Source: Clostridia bacterium
GTDB lineage: Bacteria > Bacillota > Clostridia > Christensenellales > UBA1242
Direction: 5' to 3'
Length of the DNA stretch: 7,386 nt
NCBI GenBank assembly: GCA_017553065.1
Contig: JAFZND010000166.1
Span: 1 to 7,386 of the forward strand
In this document: piece after piece, positions 1 through 7,386 of the stretch
Layout: every line of letters starts with the position of its first letter
How positions within the stretch are numbered: position 1 is the first letter of the stretch
The notes under the pieces: model-generated
The model's input: only the letters and a program-made list of their open reading frames with translations
Told to the model about the DNA's origin: nothing
The model's database searches: none
Program-made: the position numbers and the translations under genes

Positions 1-2535
1 AATACCACTATTAATTGTAAATGTAGTTACATTTTCTGGAGCATTTGTGCCATAACCTAATTGATATGTGATTGTGTATACAGTAAGTGTATATTTAGCC
101 ACAATATCTAGATTTGCATTGTTTTGATAAATAATACTAATTTGAGTTGCATTATCAAAATTATATACTCCATCCACAAGCACTGCGCCTGTGAACCAAC
201 CATCAAATGTATAACCAAATACTCTTAATGGATTAATTAATTCAAATGAAGGAGTTGTTACAGAATATGATGTGATATTTCCTGAAGGTAATGTTACACC
301 TTCTAAGTTACAATTGTATGTAATTGAATAAGTTACTGGTAACATCCTTCCATATGCATTTACAGGATTTGCATCAGTGACAATTACAAGTTTGTCACCT
401 GTATAATCTTCACTTAAATACCAACCATCAAATGTATAACCTGCTAGCACTGGTTCCTCAAGAGATAATTCTTCGCCAATGTTTACAGTTTCTTCAAAAT
501 ACAAGTCGCCATTTAGATATAATGTTAACGATGCTGTTGTTGGAATATACTCATATTCTGCCCTAATATAGACATTTTTTGCAAGCATCTTACTAAATTT
601 GCCATCTTGAAGTTCTACCCAACTATTGCCATCAAGTATTGACCAACCAATGAAGTTGTAACCTTCTTTTTCTGGTTCAAAACTACTGATGTCAATATAT
701 GCAGGACCTTCAACATTATATGTTGCAGGTAGCCCTAATTCTTGTGATACACCCTCATATGAGATTGTGTAATCTACAAGTTCAAAGCGTGCAATTATAC
801 TTAAATCGGATGAGCGACCAATAATTGATTGAATCTTATTGTTACCCTCATACCAACCAGTGAATGCATAACCTGTTAAATCCTCCAAATCTGGTAGATT
901 AATAACGCTTGTAACATTAAATGTATCTGGTAAATCTGGCATGTGATGTGGAGCTCTAGAATATGAAACTTCTAACACATAACTTACTAAATTCCATTTT
1001 GCATACAACTTAGTATTTGAGTATAAGTATGTTAGGAAGTCATATTTTTGACCTGTGCAATCACTTGAATAGTACCAGCCGTCTAGTACATATCCCGTTT
1101 TAGTAGGTTCTACTGGACGCAATGCATTAGTACCTTTAGTAATTTTGCTACTTGTTTCCATGTTTGTGCCAATATAGAATTCTACAACGATATAATTCTC
1201 TATTGATACAAATACACCTGTTACATACACATCACCAACTGTGCCTGTGTATACTCCATCTACACGTTCATTCATATTGATAGTATTTGCCCAATGATCA
1301 AAGTTGAACAAAGGATTTATTCCACTTGGCTCATTGAATGTAATATCTGGAGTATCAATATTAAATGATGTTACATTATCGCCAATACCTTCTGCCATTC
1401 CTTCTGGAATTGTGTAGACAATATTATATGTTACATAATCAAATCTACCCACAATTTGGGTATTTTCAGCGTTTAGATTTTGAGTGGATATTACCGGTAT
1501 TCCGGATACATACCAACCCACAAATCTAAGTCCTGGAGATGTTGCATTACTAAATCTAAATGGATCTTCAACATTAAATGACAATTCATTTATATTTTGA
1601 ACTCTGCTTTCAGACACTGCACGGACATAAGTTCCTGCATTGTATAATTCATATGTGTATGTAATATTGTAACTAGACAAATTATACTTAGCATATAAAC
1701 TTAAGTTTTGATACATTGGAGTTACTCCAAATGTATATAAAGATGTTAATTCTTCATCGGTGTACCATGCCACAAATGTGTAACCTACTTTTGTTGGAGC
1801 AGTAAACTCATTTTCATTTAGAACATTTCCTTTAAATACTGCAAGTTCACCTACTTTTACAAAACTATCGTAATAACATACTGCAACAAAGTTGTCACTA
1901 TTTAATGTGAAGTTTGCTGATAATGTTAAATCACCAGTTGTGCCTTTTGCAATACTAGATACTATTCTACCTTCACTATCTGTCCAATAGTTAAATGTGT
2001 AGCCAGTTCTAGATGCCGGAGTTAATGCAAATTGATCTGTAATATTGTAATGTGTAGGGTTAGAATGAGTTACACCTTGTTCCACACCGTATGTAATTGT
2101 GTACTCTTTTAAGCCATACACTGCAAATACCGTAAGATTACTATTATATCCAACAGTAGATTCAATAATTGTTGTGGTGCCATCAATTCGATATTGTTGT
2201 GGTGCTGTATAACCTTCTACTACCCATGGTGCTGTACTTGGAACAAATGTTATTTCATTTTCGCGTGAGTATGGAATATCAATTGTTAAGTTATTAATAC
2301 CATTTTTAAGTGTTACAACATATTCATTTAATGCAAAGCGCGCATATAGTGACATATCGCCTGTAATAGGAGTTGCCACATTATATAGCACTGTAATTCC
2401 ACTATCCATATACCAACCAGCAAAGTTGTAACCATCTTTGCTTGGGTTAGGAACACTTTGAATTGTGCTTCCATGCACAAATTGTACATCTGAAATTGAT
2501 GTGCCATCTGCATTTAGGAAATGCACTGTGTAATT
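1..2535 (-). repeat. InlB B-type repeats 8-18 and partial repeat 19
   Basis: Eleven complete repeats and one cut by the window edge run head to tail. Starts at high coordinate are nt 2535, 2334, 2106, 1908, 1683, 1440, 1209, 993, 783, 552, 342 and 90 (partial). Cores in order: GYNFAGWY, a core without GW (EGYTAPQQY), GYTFNYWT, GYTFVAWY, LRFVGWY, FNFDHWA, GYVLDGWY, GYAFTGWY, GYNFIGWS, GYTFDGWY, GYTFDGWF. Closing strands vary from LYARF and LYAKW to VFAVY, LSANF, VTGVF and IVAKY. Repeat lengths are about 66-84 residues. The array continues past nt 1, so more repeats and any cell-wall anchor lie outside the window. Confidence 0.88.
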
Positions 2536-5500
2536 GTTTACAGTAAGGCCATCAATATATAATTTCAAATTACCATTTACTTCTGAGATGTAATAGAAAT
2601 TATCATCACCTATTGGTAAATTATGCAATTGTACACTTGCCCAGTCAGGATCATCTGCAGTGGTTATTTCAGACGAAATCTTATACGATAATACCGAAGG
2701 TGTACTCTTTGAGAATGCTTTATTTATGAAATACAACATAAAGCGCAATGAACCGCCATAAGTGTTTGTGATATCGCCGTCTTCACCAACCATTTTTACA
2801 ATATCTGTAACAGGAATTGGTGTGGATGAACCTGGCATAGTATATGTATCGTTACTTGTAATAAATACGTCAAATCTTTGATTACGCCATACAGCAGTAA
2901 GTTTGACAATATTGCTATTTGCAGCACTTATTGTGCTGTAAATATTTACGCCTGATTGCCAACCAGCAAAGAATTGAGAATTATCATTAAGCAATACAGA
3001 TACAGGTTGAATTGTGACACTGTTATTCAATGCAAGATCATCAAATGTGTAACTGAATGTATCTGGCAAATTAGCGCCATCTACCAATAAGTTTTTATCG
3101 TATACATAATCAAGAACAATGCTATATTCTTGTGCTTCCCACCCAGCATATACATCAATATTGCCAGATGTGCCAGCAGGAATATAATTGTATCTTGTTT
3201 CTAATTCTGGCTCTACATACCAGCCAGCAAATTCATATCCATTACGTGATACTACATTTGCTATTTCAATATCGTTTACTTCGTTATATGTATAAGTTTG
3301 AGTAACAATATTATTTGAATAATTTATAATACTACCATCAAATTCTACTTCAGAAATATGGTTACCATTTAAGTGATAGATTATTTGATAATCAACAGAT
3401 GTCCATTTTGCATACAACACAAGGTCTCCCTCGCGTGTGTTTGGACTAATATGATTAATCATATTACCTGTGTAGTTTGGTGTTTCATACCAGCCAGCAA
3501 ATTCGTAACCTGTACGAAGTGGAACTGGTAAATCAAAGTCAGATAATACAGTGTATGTATCATGGAAATCTGGGCTTTCAATTGTTTCTGCTGAGAAATG
3601 TCCACCATTAGACAATTGATAAATGATGTCATAGGTATTTAAATCCCATTTTGCCACAAAAATCTTGTTACCATATGTACCTGCTTCAATATATTCAATT
3701 GGGCCAACAGTAAAGTCACTAATGTAATGACCTTGGCTGTCTTTTTCGCCTTCATACCAACCACCAAAGCTGTAACCAAGGCGTGTAATTTGTTTTACTG
3801 TGTCACTATTATATGGCAAAGTAAAGCCATTTTCTATGGTGTAATTAATTGTAGATGTTTCACTTTCACTACTACCAATTTGCCCACCATTTAGTGCAAG
3901 TATAATATCATATTGAGCAAGATTCCAATCTGCTGCAAGAGTGATATCACGTGTTATTGGTTGATTCATATTGAATGGACGCGATGCAACCGTAGTTTCA
4001 CCACTTACTGAATCATATACCATTAAGTTCCATGACTTGAATGTGTATCCATTAACTGTAGGAGATGAAATTTCAACCGAACTCATTCCTGTAATAGATG
4101 TATCTATTCTAAGTGTTGGGTTATTTGTAAGTATTTGATTATATAATGTTGTTTCATCAAGCAATGCTTGATATGTTGTCATCATATCGTTATATGAATC
4201 AAATAATTTAAGAGTATAAGCAAATTCACTTGTTGGGCGTTCAATTTCATCATATCTTTCTTTAAATGTCCTTAAATTTGCTCTGTAATAACCAAGAATA
4301 TTGAGCAACATATCATATACATATGTTGATCCATCCTCTTCGATTGTGCCATACATAATCATCTTGTATTCTGCATTTGTACTATCTTCAATTAAGTTAT
4401 CACCATGACGCACTACAATTGGCTGTGGCATATTACCAAGACCTGTTGCATAGCGTGAAAGATTTGGAGCAAAGTTTATGGTGTATTTATTTATTTCAAT
4501 GCCTTCAACTGCTATAGATAAATCAGTAGTTGGATTTGTGATTGTATAGATTCTAATACCTTCATCCAAATCCTCTACGTAGCTAATGCTTGTACCTATT
4601 TCAATTTGTTCAATATCATAATATTCAATATAAGCAGGATCGTCTTTTAATTCGCTTGTGGTGGTCACATCTAATCTTATATTTTGATTATCAACGTTTT
4701 GTGTGTAACCATCATGATATACAATGGTAAATTTAATGTTATTACCATACTCTACTGGGTCAGAATACCCTGCAAGCACATTTATTTCGTATGCTTCATG
4801 CTCACCAAATTCAATATTATAGTAAATACGTTCAAATCTTGCATATAGTGTAACTGGATTATCACCAGTAGATTCTCTATATGTAAGTGCTTCAAAATCA
4901 AGTTCTGTTAATAATTCACTTTCAAAGTTAGCTTTGCGATACCAACCAATAAAGTTGTATCCTTGCATGTATGGTTGAACAAATTGAATTCCTTCAACCA
5001 AATACTCATAGTCTGTCTTTTGTGTAAGTATTCCTGTTTCTTCATCAAATGTGAATGATTCTTCATCATATCCATATGCATCGGCATAATTCTCTGCCCC
5101 ATTCATTACATAATTAATGTAATATTCAATAGGTTTCCATTTTGCATAAAGTGTAAATGAATTTTCTACGATACTTTCCATATCGTATTCATTTTCCAAT
5201 TCTTCATCAGTGAACCAACCAGCAAACTTGTATCCACTGCGCACAGGATTTGCACCAACATTTAATGGAAGACCAATAAGTGCTGGCAATGTGTGAGTTC
5301 CACTACCACCATTTAGTTCAAGTGTAACAATTACAATTTTATCTTCAGGGTCATAAGGAACTAAGTTGAATACACCCCACACAGTACTTGCGTACCTATT
5401 GTAATCACTTTCTGGGACATAAATATGTAGGTTGGTGTTCACACTATTGTAATATGAAGTACCATTATTTTTTCTGAATGCACGAGCAATTAGTTGTGGT

Positions 5501-7386
5501 ATGCTTGCTTCAAAATCAAGTGCTCCGTCAATATACAAATAATCGCCAGAATACATTACTTCTTCAATTTCTTCAATTGTACCTGGTATTTGCAACCAAA
5601 TAAGTTGGAAAGAGTTATAGAATGCATTTTCTTTAATGAGTTTTAATCCCTTAGGGAAATACAATTCTTGAATTTTATCATTATATGCAAATGCATAATC
5701 ATATACTGTATCCAAACTACGGAATTGCAAATCTGTACGAAAATCTACAATACCATCATCTGGAGTAAGTGTGTATGGATAGTATACCAAACTATTTAAA
5801 TTATTTGTATTTGGTGCATAGAATAGCATGCCGTTATACACTTTGTATATAGGGTTATTGCTATCTACAGTGATTGTTTCCAAATGCCTTGTGTAGTTAA
5901 ATGCACCACCGGCAATTTTATTTACAGTAGATGATAAGCTAATTTCTCTCAATCTACTATTGTAGAATGCATTTGCATTGATACGCTCTAATCCATTAGG
6001 TGCTATGAATGTATCTAATAAATATGTATCTTCAAATGAACGAGCATAAATATTTTTTACACTTACATATTGATGGATATCGCTATCAAAATATGAATCA
6101 AATGTAATATTTTCAATTGCACTTTCTGCAAATGTATAACTACGAATTGTTTCTGCATATGCACCAATTTTTACATTTCGCACACCACTATCTGAGAATG
6201 CATATTCACCAATATATTCCACATCTGGTAAATATAAATTTTCAAATATAGTGTTGCCATCTAGGATTATGTCAGGTGCTTTGAAATTAAATTGACTATA
6301 ATAATTATCTGCATTAATCCATGCTTCATAAGCTGTGTCGCGTTCTTCCTTGGTATCAAATGTTGCAATTATATAATTTTTGTACTTAGATTGTTCACTC
6401 AATTGGAATACTTCATCTAGTGTATAGCCAGTACCTGGTAAAACACCATCAGTATCACCAACAATCTCTTCAAAGAAAGAAGTAAATCTTTCTGTGAAAT
6501 AACTTGTGTTTGTTACATTCATTGTAATTGAGTAATCACTACTCAACTCATATCTTTTATATTCTGATGCACTATTTGTAAATGCATAGTTTCCTATATA
6601 AGTGATTGGCAAACTACTATTTGTGCCATCAGGACCAATTAAGTATTGTAAGCGATAATCGTTGCGGAATGCTTGGTCATCTAAGTAATATGAACCATCG
6701 CCAAATGTGACGCTAATTAAATTTTCGCATCCCATAAATGCGCTGTAAGGAATTGTCATATCTCCACCACGGAATGTTACATCATGCAAATTATAACAAC
6801 GCAAGAATGCATTTGTCCCCAACTCTACATTATATGGAATTGTTACTGAGTACAAATTACTCTCAGTAAATGCTTTTGCACCAAGATATTCCAAACTTGT
6901 AGGTAACTTAATGTATCCTAACATATCGCACATTTCAAATGCGTAATTGCCAATATATTCTAGAGCATCGTTGCAATATACATAGTACAAACTGCCATTA
7001 TCCTTAAATGCGCCTTGACCAATACTGCGTAAATTTGAACCAAATGTAATACCATCATATTGGTTTGGTGCTAAATATTCGTCATTATCACCAACTTGTG
7101 ATGCATCTAAATTGGTTACTGTCACACCATCCCAATAAACACCAGTGTGGGCAAAGGCATATGTACCAATGCTTTCCAATGAATCTGGGAAATTACATAC
7201 AGAGAATTTTGTATTTTCAAATGCACTATCGCCAATTGACTCTAGCCCTTCACCTAGCATAATTACACGAGGGTTACCTGCATTACTAAATGCGCGATCG
7301 CCAATAAATTGTGCATAAATGTTAAATTTGCTATCTTGGTTATATCCTGTGAGGTTAATATTTGCAAATGCATAAGATCCAATTGA
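1..7386 (-). CDS. Giant surface protein with BspA-type leucine-rich repeats and an InlB B-repeat (Flg_new) array; partial at both ends
   Basis: One minus-strand frame is open across the entire window: 2462 codons, no stop, no recognisable start. Residues 1-682 carry about 19 LRR_5 (BspA-like) units with the pattern xIGxxAFxxxxxLxxIxIPxxLE. Residues 683-2462 carry 18 complete InlB B-type repeats and one partial, with cores such as GYKFAGWF, GYEFAGWY and GYTFDGWY ending in strands such as LYAKW. Two related extra modules (residues 852-966 and 1501-1617) and two non-repeat insertions (about 274-377 and 1001-1089) break the arrays. These families are known from exported, surface-attached proteins that act in adhesion or ligand binding, so a cell-surface adhesin is the inferred role; the ligand is unknown. 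No signal peptide, membrane segment or LPXTG-type anchor is in view, as expected for an internal fragment. Cysteine is scarce: eight residues seen. All Trp codons are TGG. The open frame and family calls are secure; function and organism are inferred. Confidence 0.95.
2536..2886 (-). other. Unnamed beta-rich module, copy 2 (about 117 residues)
   Basis: Residues 1501-1617 interrupt the InlB array and lack a GW core. They contain YGGSLRFMLYF (from nt 2760) and finish with LKLYIDGLTVN, followed at once by NYTVHF of InlB repeat 8. This mirrors the module at nt 4833-4489. Both copies share YGxx(I/L)(K/R)F and a 17-residue tail with L, (E/D)G, N, YT and F at identical spacing. The middle (SSEITTADDPDWASVQLHN) differs from copy 1, so the two are diverged paralogous modules and not a recent duplication. 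Confidence 0.6.
2887..3924 (-). repeat. InlB B-type repeats 4-7
   Basis: Four consecutive repeats follow without spacers. Repeat 4 (nt 3924-3646) has ALNGGQ, GYSFGGWY and FVAKW. Repeat 5 (nt 3645-3403) has LSNGGH, GYEFAGWY and LYAKW. Repeat 6 (nt 3402-3139) has GYEFAGWY and VYAGW. Repeat 7 (nt 3138-2887) is degenerate: the core Gly-Tyr is lost (QFFAGWQ) and the end is LTAVW. Repeats 5 and 6 share the longest core identity I noticed at DNA level, a 19-base run coding EFAGWY, but otherwise differ. Lengths are 81-93 residues, somewhat long for the family. Confidence 0.87.
3925..4488 (-). repeat. InlB B-type repeat 3, split by a helical insertion
   Basis: The first half (KYTINFAPNLSRYATG to VVRHGDNLIE, nt 4488-4387) looks like the opening strands of an InlB repeat. 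The second half (SSVEISSPTVNGYTFKSWN to ITLAADW, nt 4080-3925) supplies the core and closing strand, with GYTFKSW replacing the usual GYxFxGW. Between them lies a segment of about 89 residues of different character. The total is 188 residues, against about 66-101 for the other complete repeats in this array. Confidence 0.65.
4120..4386 (-). other. Predicted helical insertion within InlB repeat 3
   Basis: Residues 1001-1089 are rich in helix-favouring residues and poor in the beta pattern seen elsewhere. Stretches include YDMLLNILGYYRANLRTFKE, RYDEIERPTSEFAY, TLKLFDSYNDMMTTYQALLD and ETTLYNQILTNN. Leu, Tyr and Met recur at spacings compatible with amphipathic helices, so a helical hairpin or short coiled coil is plausible. 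No family was recognised. The helical reading is by eye only. Confidence 0.5.
4489..4833 (-). other. Unnamed beta-rich module, copy 1 (about 115 residues)
   Basis: Residues 852-966 do not contain a GW core and do not fit the InlB repeat. They include YGNNIKFTIVYHDGY (nt 4749-4705) and end with LSIAVEGIEIN directly before KYTINF of the next InlB repeat. The same order of elements recurs at nt 2886-2536: YGGSLRF, then LKLYIDGLTVN leading into NYTVHF. The alternating hydrophobic and polar pattern suggests an Ig-like or similar beta-sandwich. I cannot assign a family name; tails of the form IxVxGxxxNxYxV seem familiar from other low-GC Gram-positive surface proteins, but I could not check this. 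Confidence 0.6.
4834..5340 (-). repeat. InlB B-type repeats 1-2 (Flg_new / Listeria-Bacteroides repeat)
   Basis: Repeat 1 (nt 5340-5137, residues 683-750) is the most canonical in the array: a VTLELNGG strand, core GYKFAGWF and closing strand LYAKW, 68 residues long. Repeat 2 (nt 5136-4834, residues 751-851) keeps GYNFIGWY and LYARF. It is lengthened to 101 residues by an acidic stretch (YGYDEESFTFDEETG) before the core. In this family each repeat is a small beta-grasp-like fold, and strings of them form stalks on secreted bacterial proteins. Confidence 0.88.
5341..6255 (-). repeat. BspA-type leucine-rich repeat block 2 (LRR_5), about 8 units
   Basis: Residues 378-682 resume the LRR_5 pattern: YIGEYAF, TIRSYTF, NIYARSF, RINANAF, KIAGGAF, VYDYAF, LIKENAF, LIARAF. 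The KIAGGAF unit is followed by VDSNNPIYKVYNGMLFYAP and then LVYYP. This is the familiar BspA-family variant in which a unit carries a long NPxYxxxxGxLF-type hairpin. The last units are irregular, with a stretch EEVMYSGDYLYIDGALDFEA before LIARAF. No cysteine was seen in this block, unlike block 1. The block ends in a cap-like strand and leads straight into the first InlB-type repeat. Confidence 0.88.
5344..5430 (-). other. C-terminal cap of the LRR domain
   Basis: The segment at residues 653-681 reads LHIYVPESDYNRYAS and then TVWGVFNLVPYDPE. BspA-type LRR domains commonly close with a strand ending in VP, then a short Y-containing helix, a Trp and a final strand. The match to that layout marks the end of the solenoid. 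The next residues (KIVIVTLELNGG) start the InlB repeat array. Confidence 0.7.
6256..6567 (-). other. Non-repeat segment of about 104 residues inserted between the two LRR blocks
   Basis: Residues 274-377 lack the IGxxAF pattern that continues on both sides. The segment begins with a short beta-like stretch (SSDYSITMNVTNTSYF). It continues with charged, probably helical stretches (ERFTSFFEEIVGD, LDEVFQLSEQSKYKNY, DTKEERDTAYEAWINAD). It ends near KAPDIILDG, after which a normal LRR strand (LYLPDVE) and YIGEYAF resume. I do not recognise a named domain. It may be an island domain looped out of the solenoid, as happens in other LRR proteins, or a degenerate set of LRR units. The change in sequence character is seen directly; the structural reading is inference. 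Confidence 0.6.
6568..7386 (-). repeat. BspA-type leucine-rich repeat block 1 (LRR_5), about 11 units, first unit cut by the window edge
   Basis: Residues 1-273 are tandem LRR_5 units of mostly 22-23 residues. Each begins with a form of (S/Y)IGxxAF: SIGSYAF, FIGDRAF, SIGDSAF, SIGTYAF, SIGQGAF, YIGNYAF, YLGAKAF, then variants such as TIPYSAF and YLDDQAF. Most end in a strand such as IKLPTSLE or VTIPYNVE. Unit 4 is stretched by about 25 residues (VTNLDASQVGDNDEY, near nt 7125-7075). Five of the protein's eight cysteines lie here; three are at the classical FxxCxxL position (EMCDML, LRCYNL, MGCENL). In this family such units stack into a curved solenoid used for protein or glycan contact. Since the window starts inside a unit, more repeats or an N-terminal cap and signal peptide probably lie upstream of the window, beyond nt 7386. 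Confidence 0.9.

Noticed and set aside
2328..2513. 61-codon open frame on the minus strand in another frame
   Set aside because: It overlaps InlB repeat 8 out of frame. The true frame there gives GYNFAGWY and LYARF, so this is a shadow.
4908..5102. 64-codon open frame on the minus strand in another frame
   Set aside because: It overlaps InlB repeat 2 out of frame and has a Met/His-rich composition typical of shifted reading of this DNA. The in-frame product is a clear repeat protein.
6445..6490. Asp-rich stretch GDTDGVLPGTGYTLDE in the LRR island, considered as an EF-hand or dockerin calcium loop
   Set aside because: The spacing of Asp and Glu residues does not fit the DxDxDGxxxxxE loop, and there is no second loop nearby, so calcium binding is not supported.
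7065..7262. 65-codon open frame on the plus strand
   Set aside because: It lies antisense to the LRR units of the giant gene, its product is low-complexity (His/Leu/Gln-rich) with no recognisable domain, and I saw no convincing ribosome binding site. It is a shadow frame.
1..7386. Recurring short DNA words such as accaaccagcaaa, considered as direct repeats, CRISPR repeats or recombination sites
   Set aside because: They are the reverse complement of codons for the conserved FAGW core and fall in frame at protein-repeat spacing (about 200-300 bp) with varied flanks. They reflect protein repetition and not a DNA-level element.
1..7386. Promoters, terminators or intergenic regions inside the window
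   Set aside because: The coding frame is continuous over the entire window. TATAAT-like strings are expected by chance in AT-rich coding DNA, and I saw no hairpin followed by a T-run that would stand out as a terminator.

Overview
The whole window lies inside one very large gene read on the minus strand. The frame whose codons fall on positions 3k+1 to 3k+3 stays open from base 7386 to base 1. That is 2462 codons with no stop, and neither the true start nor the true stop is in view. No other gene, RNA gene, promoter, terminator, mobile element or CRISPR array is visible on either strand. The short open frames on both strands are shadows of this gene.

The protein is a modular, repeat-built surface protein. 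Window residue 1 corresponds to nt 7386. Residues 1-682 (nt 7386-5341) are BspA-type leucine-rich repeats (LRR_5 family), about 19 units, interrupted by a roughly 104-residue non-repeat segment and closed by a typical C-terminal cap. Residues 683-2462 (nt 5340-1) are a long array of InlB B-type repeats (Listeria-Bacteroides repeat, Flg_new family). I count 18 complete repeats plus one cut by the window edge. The usual core is GYxFxGWY, followed by a terminal strand such as LYAKW.

The InlB array is not uniform. Two copies of an unnamed module of about 115 residues (nt 4833-4489 and nt 2886-2536) resemble each other and each sits directly before an InlB repeat. The repeat after the first copy is itself split by a predicted helical insertion of about 89 residues (nt 4386-4120).

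The DNA is AT-rich (roughly a third GC by eye), with A/T-ending codons preferred (GCA, ACA, GGT, TTA). Tryptophan is always TGG and there is no in-frame TGA, so nothing suggests a mycoplasma-type code. LRR_5 plus Flg_new architecture, low GC and the standard code fit an uncultured low-GC Bacillota (Firmicutes) member, probably from a gut or similar host-associated community. This is an inference and not a species call. The likely role is an exported, surface-displayed adhesin or binding protein: the LRR part would bind a ligand and the InlB-repeat part would act as a stalk. The secretion signal should lie beyond nt 7386 and any cell-wall anchor beyond nt 1, so neither can be confirmed here.
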